Origin: Pseudomonadota bacterium | Lineage (GTDB): Bacteria; Pseudomonadota; Gammaproteobacteria; Burkholderiales; Thiobacillaceae | Direction of reading: 5' to 3' | Length of the DNA: 64,000 nt | Assembly: GCA_021826065.1 (NCBI GenBank) | Contig: JAKADY010000001.1 | Coordinates: forward strand, 62,001-126,000 | Shown here: positions 15,299-26,032 of the stretch, piece by piece | Layout of the letters: each line of letters starts with the position of its first letter | Numbering within the stretch: the first letter of the stretch is position 1 | Position numbers and translations under genes: made by a program | The notes under the pieces: model-generated | The model's input: the letters and a program-made list of their open reading frames with translations, nothing else | Databases searched by the model: none | Told to the model about the DNA's origin: nothing

Positions 15299-17187
15299 GC
15301 CGTCTTTTTCCGGGGCAGTTCGTTTTTCTTCAGGTGCACGAGCAGTACCGAGATCGCCGCCGGCGTAATCCCCTGCACCCGCGCCGCCTGCCCCAGGGTG
15401 GTCGGGCGCACCTGGCTCAGGCGTTGGCGCGCCTCGATCGACAAGCCGCTGAGCTGCATGTAGTCGAGGTCCTCCGGTAGCCGCGTATCCTCGTGCTGGC
15501 GCATGCGGGCGATCTCCTCCTGCTGGCGGGCCACATAGCCGGCATACTTGGCGGCGATCTCCACCTGTTCGCTCACCTCGGTCTCGGTAACGCCCGGCCC
15601 GGCCCCCGGCAGGGTCATGAGGGCGGCATAGCTCACCCCCGGCCGGCGCAGCAGGTCGAACATGCTATGTTCCCGCTCGATCGGTTGCCCCAGCACCCGC
15701 GTGGCCTCGGCGGCGGCGAGCACGTTGGGGTTCACCCAGGTGGATTTCAGCCGCTCGGTCTCGCGGGCGATGGCCTCGCGCTTGGCCTCAAAGCGCGCCC
15801 AACGCGCGTCGTCCACGACGCCCAGGCGGCGGCCGATCTCGGTCAGACGCAGGTCGGCGTTGTCCTCGCGCAGGCTCAGGCGATACTCGGCGCGGCTGGT
15901 GAACATGCGATAGGGCTCGGACACGCCGCGCGTGATCAGATCATCGACCAGGACGCCCAGGTAGGCCTCGTCGCGGCGCGGCCACCAACCCTCGCGCCCC
16001 TGCACCTGCAGGGCGGCGTTGATGCCGGCGAGCAGGCCCTGCGCCGCCGCCTCCTCGTAGCCGGTCGTGCCGTTGATCTGGCCGGCGAAGAACAGTCCCT
16101 TGATGGCCTTGGTCTCCAGCGTCGGTTTCAGGCCGCGCGGGTCGTAGTAGTCGTACTCGATGGCGTAGCCGGGTCGCAGGATGTGGGCATGCTCGAGACC
16201 GCGGATCGAGCGCACCAGGGCGAGCTGCACGTCGAAGGGCAGGCTGGTGGAGATGCCGTTGGGGTAGTACTCGTTGGTGTTGAGCCCCTCAGGCTCCAGG
16301 AAGATCTGGTGCGCCGTCTTGTCGGCGAAGCGCTTGACCTTGTCCTCGATGGAGGGGCAATAACGCGGCCCCACCCCCTCGATCACCCCGGTGTACAGGG
16401 GCGAGCGGTCAAGCCCCCCGAGGATGATCTCGTGGGTGCGCTCGTTGGTGTGGGTGATCCAGCAGGGCAGCTGGCGCGGGTGCATGGACCGATCGCCCAT
16501 AAAGGAGAACGCCGGCGGCGGATCGTCGCCCGGCTGTTCGGTCATCACCGAGAAGTCGATGCTGCGCCCGTCGATGCGCGGCGGCGTGCCGGTCTTGAGC
16601 CGGCCCACCGGCAGCGCCAGTTCCTTGAGCCGCGCGGCCAGGCTCACCGAGGGCGGGTCGCCCATGCGCCCGGCGGCAAAGTTCTCCAGTCCCACGTGGA
16701 TGCGGCCGGCGAGGAAGGTGCCGGTGGTGAGCACGACGGCGCGGGCATGAAAGACGATGCCGAGCTGGGTGCGCACACCGCTCACGCGCTCGCCCTCCAG
16801 CACCAGGTCGTCGACCGCCTGCTGAAACAGGGTCAGGTTCGGCTGGTTCTCCAGCCGCCGGCGGATCGCCTGCCTGTAGAGGCTGCGGTCGGCCTGCGCC
16901 CGCGTGGCGCGTACGGCGGGCCCCTTGGAGGCATTGAGGATGCGGAACTGGATACCCGCCTCGTCGGTGGCGATGGCCATGGCCCCACCCAGGGCATCGA
17001 CCTCCTTGACCAGGTGCCCCTTGCCGATGCCGCCAATCGAGGGATTGCAGGACATCGCCCCCAGGGTCTCGATGTTGTGTGTGAGCAGCAGGGTCTTGAC
17101 CCCCATGCGCGCGCTGGCCAGGGCCGCCTCCGTCCCGGCATGGCCGCCGCCGACCACGATGACACCGAATTTCTCAGGAAAAATCAT
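15295..17187 (-). CDS. mnmG: tRNA uridine-5-carboxymethylaminomethyl modification enzyme MnmG
   Basis: 630 residues from the ATG at 17187 ([18 protein letters not shown]), one residue longer than E. coli MnmG; the longer frame to 17220 is not needed. FAD-binding [17 protein letters not shown] is at about residues 12-28, and the conserved [20 protein letters not shown] follows. With MnmE (19705) it installs the cmnm5 group on U34 of certain tRNAs. A parS site lies 63 bp upstream. Confidence 0.97.
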   Translation of the reverse strand: MIFPEKFGVIVVGGGHAGTEAALASARMGVKTLLLTHNIETLGAMSCNPSIGGIGKGHLVKEVDALGGAMAIATDEAGIQFRILNASKGPAVRATRAQADRSLYRQAIRRRLENQPNLTLFQQAVDDLVLEGERVSGVRTQLGIVFHARAVVLTTGTFLAGRIHVGLENFAAGRMGDPPSVSLAARLKELALPVGRLKTGTPPRIDGRSIDFSVMTEQPGDDPPPAFSFMGDRSMHPRQLPCWITHTNERTHEIILGGLDRSPLYTGVIEGVGPRYCPSIEDKVKRFADKTAHQIFLEPEGLNTNEYYPNGISTSLPFDVQLALVRSIRGLEHAHILRPGYAIEYDYYDPRGLKPTLETKAIKGLFFAGQINGTTGYEEAAAQGLLAGINAALQVQGREGWWPRRDEAYLGVLVDDLITRGVSEPYRMFTSRAEYRLSLREDNADLRLTEIGRRLGVVDDARWARFEAKREAIARETERLKSTWVNPNVLAAAEATRVLGQPIEREHSMFDLLRRPGVSYAALMTLPGAGPGVTETEVSEQVEIAAKYAGYVARQQEEIARMRQHEDTRLPEDLDYMQLSGLSIEARQRLSQVRPTTLGQAARVQGITPAAISVLLVHLKKNELPRKKTA

Positions 17188-17249
17188 GGGCTTATCTGCC
17201 AGGCCCGAAAAAGGCAGCAATCATACGCGAAGCCGTCGCGGGCTCCAAC

Positions 17250-17265
17250 TGTTTCACGTGAAACC
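17250..17265. promoter_or_regulatory. parS-like ParB-binding site 1
   Basis: TGTTTCACGTGAAACC matches the bacterial parS consensus TGTTTCACGTGAAACA at 15 of 16 positions, with a perfect 14-bp palindromic core. It lies between mnmG and the divergent gene at 17343, about 3.4 kb from parB and 7.5 kb from the candidate oriC. Confidence 0.92.
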
Positions 17266-17342
17266 CCGTCGCATGCCTGTCGGTTAAAGCCGGCGTGTCA
17301 GAGTCCGATATTACGCCTAAACGACGATCTGAGGATGCGAGG

Positions 17343-17829
17343 ATGGACAAGGCGCTGTGTTTCTCACGGACGGAGAAAGGGCGCGCCGAGCTGATCGGCA
17401 GCCAGCATGCCCTCAAGCCCAAGCAACGGCAGGTGCTGTTCATGGTGGCCGACAACGTGTCGCTGGCGACCCTGTCAACACAACTCCCCAATTGCACGGA
17501 GTTGGAGGCCATCGTCCAGTACCTGTGGGACGAGGGCTACATCGGTCTGGTCAGTGCCGGTGGCACAACGGCCGCAAAGACCAACGTCGCCGATGCCCTG
17601 GCCCTGATCAGCACGTCGAGACTGGAGGCAGCGCGCCAACACGCGCTGACCTATCTGACACCGATCGTCGGCGAGCAGTCACCCGTCCTGCAGCGCATCC
17701 GCGCGGCACAAGACACCCCCTGCCTTCAGCGAGGCGGTCGCCGAGGCCAAGAAACTGGTGGCGGCGGTGGCCTCCGCCAGCCGTGCGGCCGCCTTCGAGA
17801 GCGAGGTCCTGGGGCTGCTCGGCGTCTAG
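17343..17829 (+). pseudogene. HTH-like conserved protein, single-base frameshift near the C-terminus
   Basis: From the ATG at 17343 (GAGGA 7 nt upstream) the frame encodes a helical domain with SRTEKGRAELIG, LKPKQRQVLFMVAD and a following helix, like a winged-helix domain. After a C5 run (17716-17720) this frame becomes Gly/Arg-rich nonsense. The neighbouring frame reads PAFSEAVAEAKKLVAAVASA and ends ...VLGLLGV at the TAG at 17827-17829. Removing one C joins them into a 161-residue protein. Function unknown. It is one of two plus-strand genes left of the origin. Confidence 0.65.
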
Positions 17830-17847
17830 TGGCCGGTCTACCCCGCC

Positions 17848-19668
17848 TCAGGCGTGCGCATAGAGCTTGTGATAGAGACCCGCCTGCGCCATGAGGCTGT
17901 CGTGGTCGCCTTCTTCGACGATGCGGCCGTTTTCGAACACCAGGATGCGGTCGGCCTGGCGCACGGCGGAAAGCCGGTGGGCGATGATGAGCGTGGTGCG
18001 GCCGCGCAGGAATTCTGCCAGGGCCTGGTGCACCGCCCGCTCGGTCTCGGTGTCCAGGGCCGAGGTGGCCTCGTCGAGGATGACCACCTTGGGCTCGGTC
18101 AGCACCATGCGGGCGATGGCCAGGCGTTGGCGCTGGCCGCCCGAAAGCCGCACGCCGCCCTTGCCGATCAGGGTTTCGAGCCCCGCGGGCATCTCCGCCA
18201 CCGTCTCGCGCAGCTGAGCGATCTCCAGCGCCTGCCATAGCCGGGCGTCGTCGAACTCGCGGCCCATGGTCAGGTTCTCCCGCACGCTGGCATTGAACAA
18301 CACGGGATGCTGCAGGACCACACCGACGTTCTCGCGCACCGTCGACCAGCCGATCGCCTCCACCGGCGTGTCGCCGTAGTAGATGCGCCCGCTCAGCAAG
18401 GGGTAGAGCCCGAGCAGGGCCTGCACCAGGGTCGATTTGCCACCGCCCGAGGCGCCCACCAGAGCGACCTTCTCGCCGGGCGCGATCTCGAGATCGACCC
18501 CGTCCAGCACCCGCTCGCCGTCGCCGTAGGCGAAGCTCACCCGCTCCAGGCGCAGCCCAACCGTGGTCCGGCCGGCGAAGGGGTTGGTCCCCGCCGCGAC
18601 CTCCTCGACGGGTTTGAGGGCGAGCAGGGCATTGATCCGGCCCAGGGCGGCGTTGGCCGCATACCAGGCGTACTGGATGTTGATGATCTCCTGCACCGGG
18701 CTCATCATGAACCAGAGATAGCCGAACACCGCCATCATCTCGCCGATGCTCAGGTCGGAAAACACCACCATCAGCATGGCCAGACCGCGGAAAATGTCGA
18801 ACCCGGCCAGGAAGACGAAGAAGGAGATGCGGTTCATGGCGTCCGACTTCCAGGCGAAGGCCGCGGCTTGGGTGCGGATGTCGGCGGCGCGCTCGGTCAC
18901 CCGTCGCAGGTAGTGCCGCTCGCGGTTCATGGCGCGGATCTGCGCCAGGGCATCCAGGGTCTCGGCGAGCGCCTCCTGGAAGGCCTCGATGGCGGAATTC
19001 TCCCGCTTCTTGAGCTCCTTGACCCGCTTGCCCAGCTTGGTTGAGAACAGGATCACGATCGGGTTGAGCACCAAGATGAACAGCGCGAGCTGCCAGTGCA
19101 TCCAGACGAGCACCACGGCCACACCGATGAGCGAGAGCACCGCTACGAGAAAACCCGAGATGGAGGCGCCCAGGAAGCTGTCGATGGCGTTGAGATCGAT
19201 GACGAAATGCGAGGTCACCCGCCCCGAGCCCAGGGTCTCGTATTCCGACAGGGCGATGCGCGAGAGGCGCTGCAGCATGCGCGCGCGGATCCGGTAGACG
19301 ATCTCCTTTGCGACCTGCGCGAAGGTGCGCGACTGCCAGACATTGAGCAGGATGGAGACGAGGCGCAGGCCCAATGTCAGCGCCAGGGCCAGGCCGATGA
19401 AGAGCACCGGCCCATGCCAGTCCGGCGGGAACCAGGGCGCGGTGAGCCCGATGAAGAGCCCGGGGTGGCCGAGCAGCACCTCGTCGACCAGCAGCGGCAG
19501 AATCAGCGGCACCGGCACCGCCGCCAGCACGGCCAGCACCGCCAGGACGTGGCCCTGCAGCAGGGCCTGACGGTGCGCCCGCAGCTCGACCAGTATGGAG
19601 GGCCAACTCAAGGGGGCCTGCGGCCCGCTGCTGGGCAGTGTCTCGCGTCGTTCCAGCGCCAATTCCAT
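17848..19668 (-). CDS. ABC exporter, fused permease and ATP-binding subunit (MsbA-like)
   Basis: 606 residues. The N-terminal half has six predicted membrane helices (about 35-320). The C-terminal ATPase has Walker [10 protein letters not shown] (near 400), signature LSGGQRQR (near 500), Walker [13 protein letters not shown] and H-loop IIAHRLS. A homodimeric exporter is expected; the substrate (lipid, peptide or drug) cannot be read from the sequence. It lies between mnmE and mnmG, 36 bp after mnmE on the same strand. Confidence 0.92.
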   Translation of the reverse strand: MELALERRETLPSSGPQAPLSWPSILVELRAHRQALLQGHVLAVLAVLAAVPVPLILPLLVDEVLLGHPGLFIGLTAPWFPPDWHGPVLFIGLALALTLGLRLVSILLNVWQSRTFAQVAKEIVYRIRARMLQRLSRIALSEYETLGSGRVTSHFVIDLNAIDSFLGASISGFLVAVLSLIGVAVVLVWMHWQLALFILVLNPIVILFSTKLGKRVKELKKRENSAIEAFQEALAETLDALAQIRAMNRERHYLRRVTERAADIRTQAAAFAWKSDAMNRISFFVFLAGFDIFRGLAMLMVVFSDLSIGEMMAVFGYLWFMMSPVQEIINIQYAWYAANAALGRINALLALKPVEEVAAGTNPFAGRTTVGLRLERVSFAYGDGERVLDGVDLEIAPGEKVALVGASGGGKSTLVQALLGLYPLLSGRIYYGDTPVEAIGWSTVRENVGVVLQHPVLFNASVRENLTMGREFDDARLWQALEIAQLRETVAEMPAGLETLIGKGGVRLSGGQRQRLAIARMVLTEPKVVILDEATSALDTETERAVHQALAEFLRGRTTLIIAHRLSAVRQADRILVFENGRIVEEGDHDSLMAQAGLYHKLYAHA

Positions 19669-19704
19669 GTCAAAACCCTGTTTCCCTGGCCTGCTGATCG
19701 GGGG

Positions 19705-21045
19705 CTATTTGCCGATGCAGAACTCGCTGAAAATCACCCCCAGCAGGTCGTCCGATGTGAACTCGCCGGTGATGGCGGCGAGCGCCTCCTGGGCCAGACG
19801 CAGCTCCTCCGCCATGAGTTCCAGCTGCCCCAGCTGGGCGCGCGCGTTGTCCATGTGGTGCGCCGCCTGTCGCAGGGCGGCGAGGTGGCGGCTGCGTGCC
19901 ATGTAGCTGCCCTCGGCGGCCGCGTGCCACCCAGCCAGCTCCAGCAGGCGCCGCTGCAGGAGGTCGATGCCGCTGCCCTCACGCGCCGAGAGCCAGACCT
20001 CGCGTCCGTCCGCCGAGAGGTGCGCCGTCTCGCCGGTCAGATCGATCTTGTTGTGCACGGTGATGAGCGGGATGTCGGGTAGGGCCTGGATGATCTCGGC
20101 CTCGCGGGCGGACACGCCATGGGTCGCATCCACCAGCAGCAGGGCGACGTCGGCGCGCGCCACGGCGGCCCAGGTGCGGGCAATACCCTGTGCCTCCACC
20201 GGATCCGTGGTCTCGCGCAACCCCGCCGTGTCGACGACATGGATGGGCACGCCCTCGATCTGGATCGCCTCGCGCACTGTGTCCCGGGTGGTGCCGGCGA
20301 TGTCGGTGACGATGGCGGCCTCGTAGCCGGCGAGCCGGTTGAGCAGCGAGGACTTGCCGACATTGGGTTGGCCGATCAAGACCACGCTGAGGCCCTCGCG
20401 CAGCAGCGCACCCTGACGGGCGCGGGCCAGGACCGACTGCAGTCGGTCCTGGATCGCCACAAGCTGTCCCTCGGCGTCGGCCTGGTCGAAAGCGTCGATC
20501 TCCTCCTCGGGGAAATCCAGTGTGGCCTCGACCAGCATGCGCAGATGCACCAGGGCGTCGACCAGGGCGTGCACCTCACGCGAGAACTCGCCGGTGAGCG
20601 AGCGCATGGCGCTGCGCGCCGCGGCGGCACTCTGCGCGTCGATCAGGTCGGCGATCGCCTCGGCCTGGGCGAGGTCGATCTTGCCGCTGAGAAAGGCCCG
20701 GCGGCTGAACTCTCCCGGCTCGGCCAGGCGTGCGCCCAGCTCCAGGCAGCGCTCGAGGATCAGGCGCAGGACCTGGGGGCCGCCGTGCCCCTGCAGCTCC
20801 AGGACCGACTCGCCCGTGAAGGAGTGGGGGGCGGGGAAGTACAGGGCGATGCCCTCGTCCAGGGTCTCGCCGGCGGCGTCCAGGAAGCGGGCGTAGGTCG
20901 CCAGGCGCGGTTTCAAGGGCCGGCCGATGATGCCGCGGATGACACCCTCCACGTCCGGCCCGGACAGGCGCACCACGCCAATGCCACCGCGCCCGGGCGC
21001 GGTGGCGATGGCGGCGATCAGGTCATTTGGCAGCCTTGGCGCCAT
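19705..21045 (-). CDS. mnmE: tRNA modification GTPase MnmE (TrmE)
   Basis: 446 residues. The N-terminal folate-binding domain starts [20 protein letters not shown]. An inserted G domain has G1 [12 protein letters not shown] (near 222), G3 DTAGLRET and G4 HNKID. The protein ends CIGK, the conserved C-terminal tetrapeptide that bears the catalytic Cys. It partners MnmG (15295). Its start overlaps the 3' end of yidC by 23 bp. Confidence 0.97.
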   Translation of the reverse strand: MAPRLPNDLIAAIATAPGRGGIGVVRLSGPDVEGVIRGIIGRPLKPRLATYARFLDAAGETLDEGIALYFPAPHSFTGESVLELQGHGGPQVLRLILERCLELGARLAEPGEFSRRAFLSGKIDLAQAEAIADLIDAQSAAAARSAMRSLTGEFSREVHALVDALVHLRMLVEATLDFPEEEIDAFDQADAEGQLVAIQDRLQSVLARARQGALLREGLSVVLIGQPNVGKSSLLNRLAGYEAAIVTDIAGTTRDTVREAIQIEGVPIHVVDTAGLRETTDPVEAQGIARTWAAVARADVALLLVDATHGVSAREAEIIQALPDIPLITVHNKIDLTGETAHLSADGREVWLSAREGSGIDLLQRRLLELAGWHAAAEGSYMARSRHLAALRQAAHHMDNARAQLGQLELMAEELRLAQEALAAITGEFTSDDLLGVIFSEFCIGK

Positions 21046-22681
21046 GCCCGGCGCGCTCGATCACGTGATTAATGCGCCACTGCTGCAGGATGGACAGGAT
21101 GTTGTTGACCAACCAGTAGAGCACCAGCCCGGCGGGGAAGAAGAAGAAGAAGACTGAGAAGACGATGGGCATGATCATCATCACCTTGGCCTGCACCGGG
21201 TCGGGCGGGGTGGGGCTCAGCTTCATCTGGATGAACATCGTGGCGGCCATCACGAGTGGCAGGATGTAGTAGGGGTCGCGCGCCGACAGGTCGGTGATCC
21301 ACAGGGCGAAGGGCGCCTGCCTCAGCTCGACCGCACCGAGCAGGACCCAGTACAGGGCGATGAAGACAGGGATCTGCACCAGGATGGGCAGGCAGCCGCC
21401 CAGCGGATTGATTCTCTCCTCCTGATAGATCTTCATCATCGCCTCGTGCAGCTTCTGGCGGTCGTCGCCATAGCGCTCCTTGAGGGCCTGAAGCCGCGGG
21501 GCGAGCTTGCGCATCTGCGCCATGGACTTATAGCTCGCCGCCGAGAGCGGATAGAAGACGAGCTTGATCAGCACGGTGAGCAGGATGATGGCCACCCCCC
21601 AGTTGCCCACCAGGCCATTGAGCCAGTTGAGCAGCAGGAAGAGGGGATAGGCCAGGATGTGCAGCCAGCCGTAATCGACCACATACTCCAGGCCCGGCGC
21701 CAGGGCCTTGAGCTTCTCCAGCTCCTGCGGACCGGCATACAGACGCATGGCCACGGTCTTTTCCTCGCCAGGGGCGACCTGCACCGCCGGGGTGATCAGG
21801 CTGGCGCGATACTCGCCGTTGCCCAGGCTCTCGGTGCGAAACTCCCGCTTGAAGTCCGCGTTAGGATCCGGCGGCAGCCAGGCGGCGACGAAGTGGTGCT
21901 GCACCATGGCGATCCAGCCGTCCCGGGCCTCGCGCACATGCTGCTGCTTGCCCTTGGCGATGTCCTCGAAACTGACCTTCTGAAACTTGCCCGCCTCGGT
22001 GTAGACGGCCGGCCCCGTGAAGGTGTAGATGAAGGCCGATTCCCCCTCCGGGGCCTGTCCATGACGCAGGAACTGGTAGTAGGGGTAGCCCTCGACGGGC
22101 TGGTCTCCCCCGTTGCGCACGGCGTGCAACACCTCGATGACATAGCTGCCACGGCGGAAGACATAGGTCTTGGTCACCTCCACCCCGTCCGCGACCGCCT
22201 TGAGCCGGACCTCCACCCGGTCCTGACCCGGCTTGAGCACATAGTCACCCGGCTCCAACTGCCAGACGGTCTTGTGGTTGGGCAGTTTGTCGCCGATGAA
22301 ACCGGACTGCGCCAGGTAGTTGCGCCCGGTCTTTTCCTCGAAGAGCTGGAAGGGGCGGCTCTCGTCGACGTTGTCGCGATAGGCGGTGAGGATCAGGCTG
22401 CGCAGATCGCCGCCGTTGGCGTCGATGACGGCCTCGAGCACATCGGTACGCACACGCGCGCGCGCGCCCTGGGCGAGGGTCGCCGCCTGAGGCACTGCGC
22501 CGCGCAGGCCGGCGCCCGGCGTCGGCAGGTCCCCGGAAGCGGCCGTACCCGTTTGTGCGGCCGGGGCGCTTTGGGCTGCGACGGGGTCCGTCTTCGGCCG
22601 GTTGTAATCCTGCCAGGCCTCCCAGAGCAGCAGCAGTGAGAAGGAGAAGACGATGAAGGCGATGAGGCGTTGCGTGTCCAT
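21023..22681 (-). CDS. yidC: membrane protein insertase YidC
   Basis: 552 residues. N-terminal membrane anchor ([16 protein letters not shown]), large periplasmic beta domain (about 80-340), then the conserved five-helix insertase core ([20 protein letters not shown], then [20 protein letters not shown]). A basic tail ends the protein. It inserts membrane proteins, including F0 subunit c, with or without Sec. It follows rnpA by 12 bp, with no yidD gene between them. Confidence 0.97.
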   Translation of the reverse strand: MDTQRLIAFIVFSFSLLLLWEAWQDYNRPKTDPVAAQSAPAAQTGTAASGDLPTPGAGLRGAVPQAATLAQGARARVRTDVLEAVIDANGGDLRSLILTAYRDNVDESRPFQLFEEKTGRNYLAQSGFIGDKLPNHKTVWQLEPGDYVLKPGQDRVEVRLKAVADGVEVTKTYVFRRGSYVIEVLHAVRNGGDQPVEGYPYYQFLRHGQAPEGESAFIYTFTGPAVYTEAGKFQKVSFEDIAKGKQQHVREARDGWIAMVQHHFVAAWLPPDPNADFKREFRTESLGNGEYRASLITPAVQVAPGEEKTVAMRLYAGPQELEKLKALAPGLEYVVDYGWLHILAYPLFLLLNWLNGLVGNWGVAIILLTVLIKLVFYPLSAASYKSMAQMRKLAPRLQALKERYGDDRQKLHEAMMKIYQEERINPLGGCLPILVQIPVFIALYWVLLGAVELRQAPFALWITDLSARDPYYILPLVMAATMFIQMKLSPTPPDPVQAKVMMIMPIVFSVFFFFFPAGLVLYWLVNNILSILQQWRINHVIERAGHGAKAAK

Positions 22682-22693
22682 GGGTGGGATGCT

Positions 22694-23065
22694 CTAGGGT
22701 GTGGGTGGGGCGCCGCGCCGGACGAGGCCCGGACAGTCCCGCAGCAGGCGGGCGAACTCCTCACGGAATAGCGCATCGGCACAGGCTGCCTTGACGCGGG
22801 CGACCAGGTCCAGACCGCCGAGCGCGTGTTGTTGCAACCTGAAGGCCTCGCGCATCAGCCGCTTGTAGCGATTGCGCCGGGTGGCCAGCGGGACCACCTT
22901 GCGCGACACGATGAGGCCCAAGCGGGCATGACCCAGGGCGTTGGGGCCGACGTGCACGTCCACGCACTGGCCACGCAAGACCGCCCTGAAACGAAAAACG
23001 GATGAGAACTCATCCGTTTTGCGCAGTATCTTTTCTCTGCCCAGGCCGTAGGGCCTGGCCGGCAT
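22694..23065 (-). CDS. rnpA: ribonuclease P protein component
   Basis: 123 residues from the ATG at 23065. The RNP motif is present as LATRRNRYKRLMREAFR (near residues 63-79), preceded by RLGLIVSRKVVP. It binds the RNase P RNA for tRNA 5' maturation. The start shares one base with the rpmH stop (TGATG), so translation is probably coupled. Confidence 0.95.
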   Translation of the reverse strand: MPARPYGLGREKILRKTDEFSSVFRFRAVLRGQCVDVHVGPNALGHARLGLIVSRKVVPLATRRNRYKRLMREAFRLQQHALGGLDLVARVKAACADALFREEFARLLRDCPGLVRRGAPPTP

Positions 23066-23199
23066 CAGACCGCCAGGCGTTTGCGGCCCTTGGCACGGCG
23101 GGCGTTGATGACGGCGCGGCCGCCCTTGGTCTTCATGCGGGCACGAAAGCCGTGGGTGCGCTTGCGGCGAACCACGGAGGGTTGATAGGTGCGTTTCAT
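23065..23199 (-). CDS. rpmH: 50S ribosomal protein L34
   Basis: 44 residues on the minus strand, too short for many ORF scans. It starts [19 protein letters not shown] and ends [12 protein letters not shown], the full L34 sequence. It leads the rpmH-rnpA-yidC-mnmE run and diverges from dnaA, the standard origin arrangement. Confidence 0.98.
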   Translation of the reverse strand: MKRTYQPSVVRRKRTHGFRARMKTKGGRAVINARRAKGRKRLAV

Positions 23200-23227
23200 G
23201 CTGGGGCCTCACTCGGTAAAGCCTGTG

Positions 23228-23257
23228 ATTAGAACGTCTAAGTCTCTCATTTGTCAA
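23228..23257 (-). promoter_or_regulatory. rpmH promoter
   Basis: On the minus strand, a perfect TTGACA (23252-23257), an 18-nt spacer and TCTAAT (23228-23233, 5 of 6). Transcription would start near 23221, giving a leader of about 20 nt before the rpmH ATG at 23199. Confidence 0.75.
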
Positions 23258-23292
23258 GAATTTCCTTTTCTGCCGGGGTGGTGGCGACGTGC

Positions 23293-23298
23293 TACAAT
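23293..23298 (+). promoter_or_regulatory. candidate -10 element for dnaA
   Basis: TACAAT (5 of 6 consensus) lies 51 bp before the dnaA ATG. The -35 hexamer is poor (CTGCCG at an 18-nt spacing), so the element would rely on an activator or is only approximate. Confidence 0.35.
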
Positions 23299-23349
23299 CC
23301 AGTCCAAACATCCCCTCAGCCTCCCCGAGCAGGTCTTCAACACGCCATC

Positions 23350-24723
23350 ATGAGTGGTTTCTGGAGCCATTGTATTGCCCATTTTGAGCAGACGCTCAAC
23401 AACCAGCAGCTCAACACCTGGCTCAAACCCCTCACCGTGACGGAGGGCAACGACGAGGTCCTGATCAGCGCACCCAACCGTTTCGTGCAGCAGTGGATCA
23501 AGGACAAGTTCCTGGACCAGATCGAGCAACTAGCCGAGCAATACTATCAGCGCAAGGTCACTGTCACCCTGACCCTCGCCAAGCCTGTCAAGGCGGCAGC
23601 CGCTCAGGCCAGCGCGGCGGCAGCGCCGGTCAACGGCCTGGGGACCGCGACAGCGGCGACCCCCGCCGCGAAGGGCCGCACCCCCGTGCCGGCCGTCGCG
23701 GAGCAGACACGTCTGAACCCGCAGTTCACCTTCGACACCTTCGTGCGCGGCAAGGCGAACGACCTGGCACGGGCCGCCGCTTTGCAAGTCGCCGAGAACC
23801 CCGGCGCCAGTTACAACCCGCTCTTCGTTTATGGCGGCGTGGGGCTGGGCAAGACCCACCTGATCCAAGCGATCGGCAACGAGGTCCTGCGCCGCAATGC
23901 CACCGCCAACGTGCGTTACATCCATGCCGAGCGCTATTTCTCGGACATGATCCGGGCGATCCGCACGAAGGCCTTCGAGGACTTCCGCCGCCGCTACGAC
24001 AGCCTCGACGTGCTGCTCATTGACGACATCCAGTTCTTCGCCAAAAAGGACCGCACGCAGGAGGAGTTCTTCTACACCTTCAACAACCTGATCGAGAACC
24101 ACAAGCAGGTCATCATCACCAGCGACACCTTCCCCAAGGACCTGGAGGGCATCGAGGAACGCTTGAAGTCGCGCTTCAGCTGGGGGCTCACGGTGATGCT
24201 GGAGCCGCCCGAGCTGGAGATGCGCGTGGCCATCCTGCTCAACAAAGCGCGACAGGAAGGCGAGCTGCTGGACGATGCCAGCGCCTTCTTCATCGCCAAG
24301 CAGATCCGCTCCAACGTGCGCGAGCTCGAAGGCGCCCTGAAGCGCGTCATCGCCTATGCACGCTTCCACAAGCAACCGATCAGCGTGGAGATCGCCAAGG
24401 AGGCGCTCAAGGACCTGCTGGCCGTGCAGAACCGGCAGATCTCGATCGAAAACATCCAAAAGACGGTGGCCGACTTCTACAAGATCAAGGTGGCGGACAT
24501 GTACTCCAAGAAACGCACCCGCAACCTGGCACGGCCGCGTCAGATCGCCATGTACCTGGCCAAGGAGCTGACCGACCTGTCCCTGCCGGAGATCGGCCAG
24601 GCCTTCGGTGGTCGCGACCACACCACCGTGTTGCACGCCTGCCGCAAGATCGAGGCCTTGCGCAATACCGACCAGGCCATCCTCCGCGACCACAACCTGC
24701 TCGTCCAGGTGTTGACCGGATAA
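23350..24723 (+). CDS. dnaA: chromosomal replication initiator protein DnaA
   Basis: 457 residues from the ATG at 23350 ([20 protein letters not shown]), the family-like start; the frame opens at 23251 but the extra 33 codons look non-coding. Domain I covers residues 1-85, an Ala/Pro-rich linker about 85-120. The AAA+ domain has Walker [11 protein letters not shown] (near 162) and Walker B LLIDDIQF (near 222). The domain IV DNA-binding signature [15 protein letters not shown] is near residue 420. It binds DnaA boxes and opens oriC. Confidence 0.98.
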   Translation: MSGFWSHCIAHFEQTLNNQQLNTWLKPLTVTEGNDEVLISAPNRFVQQWIKDKFLDQIEQLAEQYYQRKVTVTLTLAKPVKAAAAQASAAAAPVNGLGTATAATPAAKGRTPVPAVAEQTRLNPQFTFDTFVRGKANDLARAAALQVAENPGASYNPLFVYGGVGLGKTHLIQAIGNEVLRRNATANVRYIHAERYFSDMIRAIRTKAFEDFRRRYDSLDVLLIDDIQFFAKKDRTQEEFFYTFNNLIENHKQVIITSDTFPKDLEGIEERLKSRFSWGLTVMLEPPELEMRVAILLNKARQEGELLDDASAFFIAKQIRSNVRELEGALKRVIAYARFHKQPISVEIAKEALKDLLAVQNRQISIENIQKTVADFYKIKVADMYSKKRTRNLARPRQIAMYLAKELTDLSLPEIGQAFGGRDHTTVLHACRKIEALRNTDQAILRDHNLLVQVLTG

Positions 24724-24921
24724 TGCATGGGACAGCGTGTGCACACCCTGGGGATGAATCCCGCTGCCGCTGCGCCAACGTGGACTTGTCCACAACCCGC
24801 ACCCCGGAGCAGCCTGTTTATCCACAGCTTTGTGGACTAGACAAGTCCATGATATCCAAGGGACTATTGGGTTTTTCCAGAGTCGTCACACCGCCTAATC
24901 ATTACCACCAGGAAGATTTCA
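24724..24921. other. oriC: candidate replication origin (oriC) between dnaA and dnaN
   Basis: The 198-bp gap contains a perfect DnaA box TTATCCACA (24818-24826), a one-mismatch box TTGTCCACA (24786-24794), a two-mismatch box on the opposite strand (24831-24839) and a weaker one ending TGCACA (24737-24745). A T-rich patch (GGGTTTTTCC) and moderately AT-rich DNA follow towards dnaN. The rpmH-dnaA gap (23200-23349) is AT-rich but has no clear box. Gene polarity also switches around here. Confidence 0.65.
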
Positions 24922-26028
24922 ATGCTCGTTCTTGAAACCCGCAAAGACACCCTGCTCAAACCCCTGCAGGCGGCTGTCAGCGTCGTCGAGCGCAAGCAGA
25001 CCCTGCCCATCCTCTCGAACATCCTGATCGAGCAGGCGGACGACTGTACCGCCCTGGTGGCCACCGACCTGGAGATCCAGATCACCACCTGGCTGCAGGA
25101 CGTCCCCGCGCCCGGCACCGCATTCACCGTCTCGGCGCGCAAGCTGCTCGACATCTGCCGGTCGCTGCCTGACGGACAGGCCATACGCCTTGAGCTGGAA
25201 GGCGAGCAGCTCAAACTGAAGTCGGGCAAGAGCCGCTTCAGCCTGCAAACCCTGCCTGCCCGGGACTTTCCGCGCCTGCAGATCGCCGAGGGCGAGGGGG
25301 TGCGTTTCACCCTGCCGCAGTCGCAGATCAAACACCTGCTCACGCGCGTGCAGTACGCCATGGCGGTCCAGGACATACGCTACTACCTGAATGGCATGCT
25401 GGTCTCCCTGCAGGGTGAGCGCCTGGTTGTGGCCGCCACCGACGGTCACCGCCTGGCCCTCGATGCCGTCGATCTGAAGGAGCCGCTGTCACATGGCCTG
25501 GACGTCATCCTGCCGCGCAAGACGGTGCAGGAACTGGTCCGATTGCTTGGCGACAGCGACGCAGGCGTGGAGATCGTGCTTTCGAAAAACCAGGTCGTCT
25601 TCCGCCAAACCGATTTCGAGCTGCGCAGCAAGGTCGTGGACGGCAAGTTCCCCGATTACCAGCGCGTCATCCCCACCGGCTACGAAAAAACCTTCGTGAT
25701 CGAACGGGTCAGGCTTAACCAGGCCCTGGCCCGCACCGCCATCCTCACCAACGAGAAATACCGCGGCGTGCGCCTGGCGCTCACCCACGGCAGTCTGCGC
25801 CTGGCCTGCAGCAACAACGAACAGGAAGAGGCGCAGGAGGAACTGGAGATCGACTACCAGCACGAACCCATGGACATCAGCTTCAACGTCCAATATTTAC
25901 AGGACGTGCTCAACAACCTGGACTGCGAGCAGGTGCAATGCAGTTTTGGCGATGCCAGCAGCTCCATGCTGCTCACCATACCGGGTGAAGAACACTTCCG
26001 TTATGTGGTCATGCCTATGCGGATCTGA
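24922..26028 (+). CDS. dnaN: DNA polymerase III beta sliding clamp
   Basis: 368 residues, standard length. It begins MLVLETRKDTLLKPLQAAVS and contains VERKQTLPILSNILIE, and ends HFRYVVMPMRI, the conserved C-terminus near the peptide-binding cleft. Three repeated clamp domains are expected. AGGAAG precedes the ATG. It is followed by gyrB, with no recF between. Confidence 0.98.
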   Translation: MLVLETRKDTLLKPLQAAVSVVERKQTLPILSNILIEQADDCTALVATDLEIQITTWLQDVPAPGTAFTVSARKLLDICRSLPDGQAIRLELEGEQLKLKSGKSRFSLQTLPARDFPRLQIAEGEGVRFTLPQSQIKHLLTRVQYAMAVQDIRYYLNGMLVSLQGERLVVAATDGHRLALDAVDLKEPLSHGLDVILPRKTVQELVRLLGDSDAGVEIVLSKNQVVFRQTDFELRSKVVDGKFPDYQRVIPTGYEKTFVIERVRLNQALARTAILTNEKYRGVRLALTHGSLRLACSNNEQEEAQEELEIDYQHEPMDISFNVQYLQDVLNNLDCEQVQCSFGDASSSMLLTIPGEEHFRYVVMPMRI

Positions 26029-26032
26029 GATC

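Noticed and set aside
23251-23349. N-terminal extension of DnaA from the ATG at 23251
   Set aside because: The extra 33 codons overlap the rpmH promoter region, lack similarity to DnaA, and the ATG at 23350 matches the family start.
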